Source: JASLEW01 sp035544895 (lineage in GTDB: Bacteria; Acidobacteriota; Thermoanaerobaculia; Multivoradales; UBA5704). From it: a stretch of 64,000 nucleotides of DNA. The position numbers and the translations under genes were made by a program. Of this stretch, positions 9,737-22,088 are shown piece by piece. The stretch is from NCBI GenBank assembly GCA_035544895.1, contig DASZZM010000043.1:1-64000 (forward strand). The letters are read 5' to 3'. How positions within the stretch are numbered: the first letter of the stretch is position 1; each line of letters starts with the position of its first letter. The notes below the pieces were generated by a model that saw nothing but the letters and a program-made list of their open reading frames with translations, made no database searches and was not told where the DNA came from.

Positions 9737-9776
9737 CGTCTCTCCTCGCCGGCGAGGGGCCGGCCACGAGTGGCCA

Positions 9777-11447
9777 CTAGCCCAGCCGCCGCAGGATGAC
9801 GAGGGTTCGGTCGTCGGCAAAGGGAGTGCCGCGGCTCCAGGCGTCGAGGTCGCCGTGCAGAGCGGCGGCCAGGGCGGAGCAGTCGCCGGCGCGCTGGGCG
9901 AGGCAGACCTCGGCGAAGCGGTCGAGCCCATATTCCTCGCCCGCGGGATCGGTGGCCTCGACGATGCCGTCGGTATAGAGGACCAAGGTGTCGCCGGGGC
10001 CGATGGACGTCTCGGCGGTCCTGTAGTCGCCGCTCGCGAGCAGGGCGAGGGGCGCGCCGGTGGCGCCGAGCTGGTCGACGGTGCCGGCGGCGCGGACGAG
10101 CAGGGGCGGATTGTGGCCGGCGTTGGCGTAGCGCAAGACGCCGCTCTCCGGCGCGAGCACGGCCAGGAAGGCGGTGGCGTATTTCTCGGGCGGCGTGCGG
10201 CGATAGAGCAGGCGAGACAGCCTGGAGAAGATCTCGTCGGGCGGCAGGCCGTCCTCGATCGGCCCGGCGGAGAAGGCTTCGAGGCTGGCGGTGAGCAGCG
10301 ATGCCGCCATGCCCTTGCCGGAGACGTCGGCGACCATCAGGACGCACTCCCGCCCACCCTGGCGCTCGACGACCGAGAAGTAGTCTCCCGACACGCCGCG
10401 CGAGGGGATGTTGCCGCCGTACAGCTGGTAGCCCGGCAGGTCGGGCAAGCGGTCGGGCAGCAGGGCCAGCTGGATGCGCCGGGCCAGTGCCAGCTCCTCC
10501 TCGAGGCGACGCCGCTCGGCAGCTTCGCCGGCCAGCTCGAGGTTGCGGATGTAGAGCGCCGCCACCGAGGCCAGGCAGACCAGCAGCTCCATGTCCTCCT
10601 CGGAGAACTGGCGCACGGCGAGCTTCGAGTCCAGCACGATCATGCCCAGCGCGACTTCGCGGTCGAGCAGGGGAGCGGCCACCAGGCTGCGCACGCCCGA
10701 AAGCATGATGCTCTCGGAGGACGAGAAGCGCTCGTCGGTCCTGGCGTCGAGGACCAGCGCGGCCAGACCCTTGGCGACGACCTCGTGCGCCAGGCGGCGC
10801 GAATCGACGAGATCGCCGCGGTGGTGGGAGGCCGAGCGGCTGGCCACCCGCGCCAGCTCGCCGTCGGGGCGCTTGAGGAAGATGACCCCCTGCTCCGGCC
10901 GCAAGTGCTTGAAGGCGTGATCGAGGATCAGCTCGAGCAGGGCCTCCAGAGTGAGCGAGCCGCCGAGCGCCTGGTGCACCTCGTTGAGGGTCTTCAACCG
11001 CGCGGCGTAGCGCCGCAGGTCCTCGCCGCCGCCGGTCGACAGCGGGTCGCCGCTGCCGCTGTCGAGCAGCTCGGCGGCCGAGCGGAAGTAGGTGGTGCTG
11101 GGATCGAGTCCTGCCTGGAGCGCGGCGACCGGTGCGCCCGGCGAGGTCGGCGGCTCCTCGATGCCGTGCACCGAGAGGACGCTGCCCGAGATCTCGATGA
11201 CGTCGCCGGGCTTCACTTCGGCCGGCGCGGACAGGGACTCGCCGTTGAGCAGCGTGCCGTTGCGCGACCCCAGGTCCTCGACGAAGAGGCCCTCGCCGCG
11301 CCGGAAGAAACGGGAGTGCTGCCGCGACAAGAAGGGATCGGCGAGCGTGAGCCCCGAGGTCGCCGACCGCCCCACGATCAGCGACTCACCCTCGAAGACA
11401 TGATCGAAAGGCTCGCCCTGGGCAGGGGTGATGTGGAGTCTGTACAT
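9777..11447 (-). CDS. FHA-GAF-PP2C (SpoIIE/RsbU-type) phosphatase
   Basis: A 556-residue soluble signalling protein. Residues 1-95 form an FHA domain (LIVGRSATSGLTL, SRQHSRFF, GSRNGTLLNG); about 150-305 a GAF domain (LEALLELILDHAFKHL, GVRSLVAAPLL); 310-335 a linker helix; 340-555 a PP2C-like SpoIIE phosphatase (ADVSGKGMAASLL, YANAGHNPPLLV, LVLYTDGIVEATDP). Conserved Asp/Gly metal sites are present. Such proteins dephosphorylate anti-anti-sigma factors or other Ser/Thr-phosphorylated targets in partner-switching. It lies 15 bases from guaB and may be cotranscribed, though the roles differ. Together with the MscS-FHA/pseudokinase pair it shows a phospho-Thr network. Confidence 0.93.
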   Translation of the reverse strand: MYRLHITPAQGEPFDHVFEGESLIVGRSATSGLTLADPFLSRQHSRFFRRGEGLFVEDLGSRNGTLLNGESLSAPAEVKPGDVIEISGSVLSVHGIEEPPTSPGAPVAALQAGLDPSTTYFRSAAELLDSGSGDPLSTGGGEDLRRYAARLKTLNEVHQALGGSLTLEALLELILDHAFKHLRPEQGVIFLKRPDGELARVASRSASHHRGDLVDSRRLAHEVVAKGLAALVLDARTDERFSSSESIMLSGVRSLVAAPLLDREVALGMIVLDSKLAVRQFSEEDMELLVCLASVAALYIRNLELAGEAAERRRLEEELALARRIQLALLPDRLPDLPGYQLYGGNIPSRGVSGDYFSVVERQGGRECVLMVADVSGKGMAASLLTASLEAFSAGPIEDGLPPDEIFSRLSRLLYRRTPPEKYATAFLAVLAPESGVLRYANAGHNPPLLVRAAGTVDQLGATGAPLALLASGDYRTAETSIGPGDTLVLYTDGIVEATDPAGEEYGLDRFAEVCLAQRAGDCSALAAALHGDLDAWSRGTPFADDRTLVILRRLG

Positions 11448-11462
11448 GGTCCGTGGACCGCC

Positions 11463-12935
<1,473 letters not shown>

Positions 12936-12998
12936 GCTGAAGTATATCCTCAGCTCGGTAGAGTTGCACGCCGGATGACGTGCTGAGTATCGCCTTTG

Positions 12999-13030
12999 CG
13001 CAACGGGCGGCCTTGCAGCCGCCCGTTGCG
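12999..13030. terminator. Strong hairpin between secA and guaB
   Basis: Thirteen-base arms (12,999-13,011 and 13,018-13,030, containing CAACGGGCGG) enclose a six-base loop. A T-rich stretch follows only on the plus side (CTCTTTT), so on the minus strand, where secA and guaB lie, it lacks a U-tract. It may still end secA transcription with Rho or act as an mRNA 3' barrier. Confidence 0.4.
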
Positions 13031-13055
13031 TGACCTCTTTTGCGCGGGCACCGGC

Positions 13056-15761
<2,706 letters not shown>

Positions 15762-15889
15762 CTCTTAGTGATACCTGATGCCTGAAAAGGCTGGATCGGC
15801 GCCGCGGAGGTCGGGCGCCGACAGGGAATTAGTTTACCAGAAGGATCAAACGGCCCTGCGACGTGGCGGTGGAGGACTCCTCAATGCGT

Positions 15890-15975
15890 CTATCGGATCG
15901 CCCCCCGCGACCCCTCGATCCCCTTCCCACCCCTCCGGGGGGGAAGGGGACGCCCCCTCCCTCTCAAGGCAGGGG
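15890..15975 (-). repeat. Dispersed hairpin-forming repeat, copy 2
   Basis: Reverse-complement copy of the repeat at 3,306-3,390, with only a few mismatches over ~80 bases. It lies between the secA start and the 3' end of the Cu/Zn SOD gene, where it could form a hairpin at the end of the SOD transcript. Confidence 0.75.
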
Positions 15976-15984
15976 AGTTTCTGG

Positions 15985-16623
15985 TCAGTGGGCCACGCCG
16001 CTCGTGGCGACCACGACGCCGCAGGCCAGGCGGCCGCCGGAGTTGCCGGTCGGCTGGGTCGTGCAGTCGTCGGCGCCGGCGTGGAGGATGAGCGCCCGGC
16101 CCACTGGCGAGCTGGGGCCGGAGAGCGAGAGCATGGCGGTGAGCCGTTCATAGTGGCCGGAGCCGTCGGCCTGGATCTCGATATTGCCGAAGTCGCCGGC
16201 GTGGTGTGCGGTGGAGTCGGGGCAGGCGTGGGCGGCCCCGGTCGGATTGAAGTGACCACCGGCAGTGGTGTAGTTTTTGCCTCCCGGATCGCTCTCGCAC
16301 TTTCCGACCTCGTGCAGGTGCAGGCCGTGCGGCCCGGGCTTGGTCACCCCCGCAAGGTCCACCACCACGCGCACCGCGCCGGTCTCCTGGGTGAAGGTCA
16401 CGGTACCGGTGAGCTTGGGGTCGTCGAACGATGCCAGCTTGGCAGCCGCGGTCCGCGCCGTGCCCCCCACCGGCTCCTGCTGCACTCCCTTGGCGGGAAT
16501 CGCGCCCCGCGGGGTCGCGGCCGGCGGGCTTCCGCCGGCCGCCGCGCAGGCCGCGACCGCGGCGGCGAGCGTCCCGGCCGCGACGGCCGGGGCCAGGAAC
16601 CACCTGTAGCGGGGATGCGTCAT
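15985..16623 (-). CDS. sodC: Cu/Zn superoxide dismutase, lipoprotein
   Basis: The 212-residue protein begins with a lipoprotein signal (MTHPRYRWFLAPAVAAG, lipobox-like AAVAAC about residue 25), a low-complexity linker, then a Cu/Zn-SOD domain from about residue 65. Copper and zinc ligands are visible in GPHGLHLHEVGKC, GGHFNPTGAAHACPD and HHAGDFGNI; the second Cys and Arg lie in GGRLACGVV. It detoxifies superoxide outside the cytoplasm. The start chosen is the ATG just before the signal peptide, with GAGGCGAACG upstream. Confidence 0.93.
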   Translation of the reverse strand: MTHPRYRWFLAPAVAAGTLAAAVAACAAAGGSPPAATPRGAIPAKGVQQEPVGGTARTAAAKLASFDDPKLTGTVTFTQETGAVRVVVDLAGVTKPGPHGLHLHEVGKCESDPGGKNYTTAGGHFNPTGAAHACPDSTAHHAGDFGNIEIQADGSGHYERLTAMLSLSGPSSPVGRALILHAGADDCTTQPTGNSGGRLACGVVVATSGVAH

Positions 16624-16730
16624 CGTTCGCCTCCTCGTGCTGTCAGCCGTTACAGTAGCAGAATCGGGTGCCAATCACCGGCTTCGGCGTCCCGATCCAG
16701 CGCTGCCGCGCAGCTGCCTGACCCAGCTGT

Positions 16731-18110
16731 TCAGGCCATCACCGCGGCGGGGAGCTGCTTGACGATGTCGTTGAGGAAGGACTTGGCGTCGCCGAAGAGC
16801 ATCATGGTCTTTTCCATGTGGTAGAGCTCGTTCTCGATGCCGGCGAAGCCCAGTCCCATGCCGCGCTTGATCACCATGACCGTGTGCGCCTTGTCCACGT
16901 CGAGGATCGGCATGCCGTAGATCGGGCTGCTCTTGTCGTGGCGGGCGGCGGGATTGGTGACGTCGTTGGCGCCGATCACCAGCGCCACGTCGGCCTGCGG
17001 GAACTCCGAGTTGATGTCGTCCATCTCGAAGAGCTTGTCGTAGGGGATGTCGGCCTCGGCCAGCAGCACGTTCATGTGGCCCGGCATGCGGCCGGCCACC
17101 GGATGGATGGCGAAGCGCACGTCGACGCCGCGCCGGGTCAGGGCGTCGTAGAGCTCGCGCAGCTTGTGCTGGGCCTGGGCGACCGCCATGCCGTAGCCGG
17201 GCACCACGAAGACCGTGCGCGCGGCGTCGAGGATGGCGGCGGCCTCCTCGGCGGTCGCGCTGCGCACCGGACGCTGCTCCTCGGCGCCCGCGGCCTTGGC
17301 CTGCACCGTGCCGAAGGCGCCGAACAGCACGTTGGTGAACGAGCGGTTCATCGCCCGGCACATGATGATCGACAGGATCAAGCCCGACGAGCCGTCGAGC
17401 GCGCCGGCGATCATCAGCAGGCGGTTGTCGAGCACGAAGCCCATGGCCACCGCCGACAGGCCGGCATAGGAGTTGAGGAGCGAGATGACCGTCGGCATGT
17501 CGGCGCCGCCGATGGGCACGATCAGGAGGACGCCGAAGGCCAGCGACAGCACCGCAAAGATCGGGAACATCCAGGTCTTCTCGGGCGACAGCACCAGCAG
17601 CACGCCGACCAGCAGCGCCAGGCCGAGCAGCGACAGGTTGACCAGGTTCTGGTTGCGGTAGGTGATGGGGCGTGTGGGCAGGATCTCCTGCAGCTTGCCG
17701 AACGCCATCAGGCTGCCGGTGAAAGTCAAGAATCCGAGCAGCACCTCGAGCGCCAGCGCAACCATGGTGAAGCCGTGCGGAGCTGCGCGGTAATACTCGG
17801 CCGTGCCCACCAGGGCGGCCGCCAGGGCGCCGAAGGCGTGCGACAGCGCGGTCCGCTGCGGCACCGCGGTCATCGGCATCAGGTAGGCCATCGGCACGCC
17901 GATCGCGCAGCCCAGGAAGAATGCGATGAGGATCCACTGGTACTCGACCACCTCGTGGCGCAGCAGGGTGCCGACCACGGCAAGCAGCATGCCGAGCTCG
18001 CCGGCCCGCACGCCGCGGCGCGCGGTCGCCGGCGTGTTCAGCCACTTCAGGGAGAGGATGAAGAGGGCGGCCGCGGCGATGTAGAAGAGCGGGAGGATCT
18101 GATCGATCAT
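16731..18110 (-). CDS. pntB: NAD(P) transhydrogenase beta subunit
   Basis: A 459-residue membrane protein with about nine membrane helices (residues 1-260) and a C-terminal NADP-binding domain III (VFVVPGYGMAVAQAQ about 303-317; GRMPGHMNVLLAEADIPYD; VIGANDVTNPAARHD; KRGMGLGFAGIEN). With PntAA/PntAB it couples proton movement to hydride transfer from NADH to NADP. Its ATG overlaps the stop of the small subunit gene by four bases, so the three genes form a tight operon. Confidence 0.97.
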   Translation of the reverse strand: MIDQILPLFYIAAAALFILSLKWLNTPATARRGVRAGELGMLLAVVGTLLRHEVVEYQWILIAFFLGCAIGVPMAYLMPMTAVPQRTALSHAFGALAAALVGTAEYYRAAPHGFTMVALALEVLLGFLTFTGSLMAFGKLQEILPTRPITYRNQNLVNLSLLGLALLVGVLLVLSPEKTWMFPIFAVLSLAFGVLLIVPIGGADMPTVISLLNSYAGLSAVAMGFVLDNRLLMIAGALDGSSGLILSIIMCRAMNRSFTNVLFGAFGTVQAKAAGAEEQRPVRSATAEEAAAILDAARTVFVVPGYGMAVAQAQHKLRELYDALTRRGVDVRFAIHPVAGRMPGHMNVLLAEADIPYDKLFEMDDINSEFPQADVALVIGANDVTNPAARHDKSSPIYGMPILDVDKAHTVMVIKRGMGLGFAGIENELYHMEKTMMLFGDAKSFLNDIVKQLPAAVMA

Positions 18111-18412
18111 GTCTTGCCGCCGCGGGGCTCGCGCTTCTTGAACATCTTGAGCATGCGGTCGGTGATCAGGAAGCCGCCCACGATGTTGGTGGTCGAGGCG
18201 GTGACCGCGATGAAGCCGAGCACGCGGCTGAGCGTCGAGGCGCCCTTGGCGCCGGTGATCAGGATGGAGCCGACGACCGCGATGGCCGAGATGGCATTGG
18301 TCAGCGACATGAGCGGGGTGTGCAGCAGCGGCGACACCCGGCGGATCACCTCGATCCCCAGGAAGGTCGCCAGCATGAAGATGTAGAGATCGAGCTCGAG
18401 GTCAAGACGCAC
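18107..18412 (-). CDS. pntAB: NAD(P) transhydrogenase alpha subunit part 2
   Basis: A 101-residue membrane subunit with three helices (LYIFMLATFLGIEVI; LTNAISAIAVVGSILI; VLGFIAVTASTTNIVGGF). It starts with GTG at 18,412, inside the last codons of pntAA, and ends overlapping pntB. The split alpha subunit (PntAA plus PntAB) is the usual layout in many bacteria. Confidence 0.93.
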   Translation of the reverse strand: MRLDLELDLYIFMLATFLGIEVIRRVSPLLHTPLMSLTNAISAIAVVGSILITGAKGASTLSRVLGFIAVTASTTNIVGGFLITDRMLKMFKKREPRGGKT

Positions 18413-19655
18413 GGGTCGGTCCTCCGGAGTGATGGGAAGCCGCGGGTGCCGCGGCCGGAGCGGTCGCGGGTGCCGCGGAGGCATCCGGCGCTGCGGCGGG
18501 CAGGCCGAGGGCCTGGCGGATGCGCGGATGCACCACCTCGCCGCCCTGGGTGACCAGGGTCTCGCGCGTGATCTCGTCGTCGCCGTCGACCGCGAGCTGG
18601 CCGCCGCGCAGCAGGTGAGCGAGGAAGGTCGCGACGTTGCGCGCGTACATCTGGCTGGCGTGAAAGGGGATGGTTCCGGGCAGGTTGAGCGGGCCGAGGA
18701 TGGTCGCCGGCCCGGCCGTCACCGTCTCGCCGGGCCGGGTGAGCTCGCAGTTGCCGCCGCGTTCGGCGGCGATGTCGACGATGACCGAGCCCGGGGCCAT
18801 GCCGGCCACCATCTCGCCGGTGATCAGGATGGGCGCCTTCTTGCCGGGGACCGCTGCCGTGGCGATGACCACGTCGTGCTCCTTGAGCACTTCGGTCATC
18901 AGCTCGCGCTGGCGGCGGTAGAAGCTCTCGTCCATCTCCTTGGCGTAGCCGCCGCGGTCCTCCGAGGCGCTGCTGTCGAGCGGCATCTCCACGAACCTGG
19001 CGCCGACGCTTTCGACCTGCTCCTTGACCGCGGGCCGCACGTCATAGGCGCTGACCACGGCGCCCAGGCGGCGCGCGGTGGCGATGGCCTGCAGGCCGGC
19101 GACGCCGGCGCCAATGACGAAGACGCGGGCCGGCGCGATGGTGCCGGCGGCGGTCATCATCATGGGGAACATGCGCGGCAGCGCGTCGGCCGCGAGAAGC
19201 ACCGCCTTGTAACCCGAGATGGTTGCCATCGAGGAGAGGGCGTCCATGCTCTGGGCGCGGGTGATGCGCGGCATGAGCTCCATGGCGAAGGCGGTGACGC
19301 CGCGGGCGGCGAGCTCGCGGCACTCGGCGGGTGCGCTCAGCGGATCGGCGAAGCCGATGACGACCTGGCCGGCGCGGAAGAGGTCGAGATCGGCGCGTCC
19401 GGCCTCGGAGTTCATGCCGAGGGTGCGGACCTGGACGATGACGTCCGCCGCGGCGAAGAGCTCGGCGCGGGAAGCGGCGATACGTGCGCCGCGGTCCGCG
19501 TAGCCGCCGTCGGGGAAGCCGGCCGCCTCGCCGGCGCCGCTCTCGATCAGGAGCTCTGCGCCGAGCTTCTGCAACGGATCCATGGCGCGCGGCACCATGG
19601 CGACCCGCCGCTCGCCCGGAAAGGTCTCGCGCGGGACTCCTATGACGGTCGGCAT
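18402..19655 (-). CDS. pntAA: NAD(P) transhydrogenase alpha subunit part 1
   Basis: The 417-residue soluble NAD-binding subunit is related to alanine dehydrogenase: MPTVIGVPRETFPGERRVA at the start, VFVIGAGVAGLQAIATARRLGA (Rossmann nucleotide loop, about 165-190) and VIVDIAAERGGNCELT. The C-terminal ~30 residues are a Pro/Ala-rich linker. The ATG at 19,655 is chosen because the family motif starts there; 13 more in-frame residues upstream look non-coding. It is the first gene of the pnt operon. Confidence 0.95.
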   Translation of the reverse strand: MPTVIGVPRETFPGERRVAMVPRAMDPLQKLGAELLIESGAGEAAGFPDGGYADRGARIAASRAELFAAADVIVQVRTLGMNSEAGRADLDLFRAGQVVIGFADPLSAPAECRELAARGVTAFAMELMPRITRAQSMDALSSMATISGYKAVLLAADALPRMFPMMMTAAGTIAPARVFVIGAGVAGLQAIATARRLGAVVSAYDVRPAVKEQVESVGARFVEMPLDSSASEDRGGYAKEMDESFYRRQRELMTEVLKEHDVVIATAAVPGKKAPILITGEMVAGMAPGSVIVDIAAERGGNCELTRPGETVTAGPATILGPLNLPGTIPFHASQMYARNVATFLAHLLRGGQLAVDGDDEITRETLVTQGGEVVHPRIRQALGLPAAAPDASAAPATAPAAAPAASHHSGGPTRAS

Positions 19656-19706
19656 ACGCCGCGGAATGATAGTGGGGGAGGTAGGTGGTGTCAAAAAGGC
19701 AGGGGG

Positions 19707-21311
19707 CTAGGGTGCCGGCGCCTGGCTATAAGCCGCCTTGAGCCGGAGCTGAAAAGCGGCGGGGGCGCAGCCGGGCGGATTGGGGTGGGGCAGGAAGACG
19801 GCGGCGGCGGGCGTGACTCGCTGGACCGCACCGCTCAGGCCGGCATGGCTGGCCCATGCCCTGAGGTCCTCGGCCTTCTGCGCCACGAGCGCCCAGCGGA
19901 GGGGCGAGGCGGGGAGCCTGTCTGCCATGCGGTAGTGGTCGTGACCTTCTTCCATCGGGATGGCGAGGATGCGCTCCCGCGAGAGGAACCCGATGGGATA
20001 GACCTTCCAGTAGCTGCCGGCGAGGGCGCCGACGCGCTGGCTGCGCAGGAAATCGAGCAGCTGGTCGTCCTGCCGGGCGTCGGCTTCAAGATCATGCCGC
20101 GCCGCCGTTCCGGGCAGGCAGGCTCCCGCCAGATTGAAGACGACGATCGTGGCGGCGCAGGCGGCGGCCGCGGCCCGAGATCGGGAGGCGAGGACGCCGA
20201 GGGCGATTGCGATCACTGCCGGGATCACCAGGTAAAGCGGCAGGAGGTAGCGCACCGGAAGCCCGCGGTCGCTGCCGGCCGCCGACACGATGTTGAGCAA
20301 CACCACGACGATCACGGTCAGGGAGAGAAGCGGCACGGCCGAGGCTGCCGGATCCGCGGTCCGGGGCTCGGCTCCCTGCCGTCTGCGGAGGAAACGCCGG
20401 AGGGGGAAGATCACGAGCGAGGCGAGAGCGGCCAGTCCCACGATGACGAGCACCGGCTTCTGGAGGGCATGGGTGACCGCTCTCGGGTGGCTCTCATAGC
20501 TCACACTGGCGATCAGCTCCCGCAGAGTGACGGTCGCCAGGAAGCGGGCGTTGTCGAGCAGGCCCTCCCATCTCGAGACCGGGCCGAGGAGGGGGGTCTG
20601 CCGCAGCGAGGCCAGGGGATGGCGGACGTTGTAGACCAGCCACGGCAGCGCTCCGAGCACGCAACCTGCGGCGAACCGGCCGGCAGCCCGCCACTGCCGC
20701 AGGTCGCGCCGGCGCCAGGCCACCCAGAGCAGGGCGGGCAAGGTGCATCCCAGCGACAGAGGCGAAGCCCACCAGGCAAGCCCGGCGAAGAGCCCGAAGC
20801 CGGTGACGGTCCACCTTGACCGGTCGCCGCGCGCCAGCCGGGCGGCCAGCCAGAGCGACGCGGCATCGAGGAACAGCGTCGAGGGGTAGCTGTTCGGCAT
20901 CGCGGTCCAGTGCAAGAAGGCCGGCGAAGGGAAAGCGGCGAACGGCAGCGCGATCAGCGCCAGCCGCCGGCCCAGGGCTTCGCGCAAGAAGAGATACCAG
21001 GCGCCGAGCATCAGCGCGCCGGAGAGGACCGGTTCCGCGGCCATCGCGTTGCGGGAAGCGCCGAACAGCCAGAAGAGCAGCGCGGTCACGTACCCCTGCA
21101 GCGCTCCGAGGCGTTCGGCGACGTAGAAGACCGGGTGCTCGCCGCGCATGATCCTGAAGGCGCACAGCGCGTTCAGGACCTCGTCGGCATTGCCTTGGTA
21201 GTCGTGGGTGGGGAAGGACATCGCGGCCCTCAGCGCCAGGCCGAGGCCGAGGACCAGCGGCAGCGTCCACGCCGCCGCCGCAGCGGACGGTTCTGGGCGG
21301 CTGTCAATCAC
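19707..21311 (-). CDS. Integral membrane glycosyltransferase, GT39/ArnT-like
   Basis: A 534-residue protein with roughly ten to twelve membrane helices. The first periplasmic loop has GNADEVLNALCAF after an N-terminal helix, matching the acidic loop of GT-C enzymes that use polyprenyl-phosphate sugars. A soluble tail of about 130 residues follows the last helix. It starts with GTG at 21,311, overlapping the methyltransferase stop by eight bases. It likely transfers a sugar to lipid or protein at the outer face of the membrane, together with the fucose and GT2 genes upstream. Acceptor and sugar are unknown. Confidence 0.75.
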   Translation of the reverse strand: MIDSRPEPSAAAAAWTLPLVLGLGLALRAAMSFPTHDYQGNADEVLNALCAFRIMRGEHPVFYVAERLGALQGYVTALLFWLFGASRNAMAAEPVLSGALMLGAWYLFLREALGRRLALIALPFAAFPSPAFLHWTAMPNSYPSTLFLDAASLWLAARLARGDRSRWTVTGFGLFAGLAWWASPLSLGCTLPALLWVAWRRRDLRQWRAAGRFAAGCVLGALPWLVYNVRHPLASLRQTPLLGPVSRWEGLLDNARFLATVTLRELIASVSYESHPRAVTHALQKPVLVIVGLAALASLVIFPLRRFLRRRQGAEPRTADPAASAVPLLSLTVIVVVLLNIVSAAGSDRGLPVRYLLPLYLVIPAVIAIALGVLASRSRAAAAACAATIVVFNLAGACLPGTAARHDLEADARQDDQLLDFLRSQRVGALAGSYWKVYPIGFLSRERILAIPMEEGHDHYRMADRLPASPLRWALVAQKAEDLRAWASHAGLSGAVQRVTPAAAVFLPHPNPPGCAPAAFQLRLKAAYSQAPAP

Positions 21312-22083
21312 GGTTCGGTCTTTTCTCGAGCACGATCTTGGCGAACATGGCAGTGTGCCCGGCCCATCGCTCGAGCCAGGTCTCTGCCAGCTTCCAGGCA
21401 CCGGAGCTCCAGGCAGGCATCGACAGGCGCAGGGAGAGACCGCCGCTGAGCAGGTAGCGCAAGGGCATGATCGGCTGAACCGAGCGGATCTGCCAGGCCG
21501 GGAACTCGCCTTCGAATTGACGCCGATCGCGACAGAACAGGATCCAGGGCAGTGCGCCGTTGGCGCCCGACAGCGGCCCGCCTGCCGGCTGCTCCCACTC
21601 GGCCGCCTCCGGGGCGAAAGGCTCATGACCGACGCGCGCGTAGACGAGGCGAGACCAGCGGGTCACCCACGGCTCGATGAGCGCAACGACTCCTCCTGCC
21701 GGGAGCGCGCGCGCCGCCTCCGCCAGGAACGCCCGCGGCCGTTCCAGGTGATGAAGCACATTGGTCCCCACGATGGCGCGCAGCGCCGCGTCCGCGAAGG
21801 GCAGCGCGCCGGCGTCCAGCGCGCAGCGCAGGCCGGACAGCGGGACGAGCTCGGAAGTGATCAAGCCGGGAACCAGCTCGGCGAGAAACCCCGCGCCTGA
21901 ACCGATCTCGAGGACGCCTCCCGGCAGGTCCGGAAGCTCGGCGGCCAGCGCCGCGTACCACTCTTCGTAGATGCGTCGTAGAAAGCGCTTCTGCCGGAGG
22001 ACGTCCTGGCGCAGCAGCGTAGTGCGCGGATCGTCGAGGTCGAGATCGCGAGTGAGCGGGTGAGAGAGCCAGCGCCCGAGCAT
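21304..22083 (-). CDS. SAM-dependent methyltransferase, class I
   Basis: A 259-residue protein with the SAM-binding loop VLEIGSGAGFLAELVP (about 57-72), motif II near ALDAGALPFADAALRAIVG and motif III GGVVALIEPW. The family (Methyltransf_11-like) often modifies lipids or sugars. It lies between a GT-C enzyme and the methyltransferase-GT2 fusion, all on one strand with tiny gaps, so a role in surface glycan modification is inferred. Confidence 0.85.
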   Translation of the reverse strand: MLGRWLSHPLTRDLDLDDPRTTLLRQDVLRQKRFLRRIYEEWYAALAAELPDLPGGVLEIGSGAGFLAELVPGLITSELVPLSGLRCALDAGALPFADAALRAIVGTNVLHHLERPRAFLAEAARALPAGGVVALIEPWVTRWSRLVYARVGHEPFAPEAAEWEQPAGGPLSGANGALPWILFCRDRRQFEGEFPAWQIRSVQPIMPLRYLLSGGLSLRLSMPAWSSGAWKLAETWLERWAGHTAMFAKIVLEKRPNRD

Positions 22084-22088
22084 CGGGT

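Noticed and set aside
12936..13055. Riboswitch or attenuator before guaB
   Set aside because: The hairpin at 12,999-13,030 is simple and symmetric; no purine-aptamer junction pattern is visible.
18429..20819. Open plus frame of about 800 codons opposite pntAA and the glycosyltransferase
   Set aside because: Same reason: antisense to well-supported genes with low-complexity translation.
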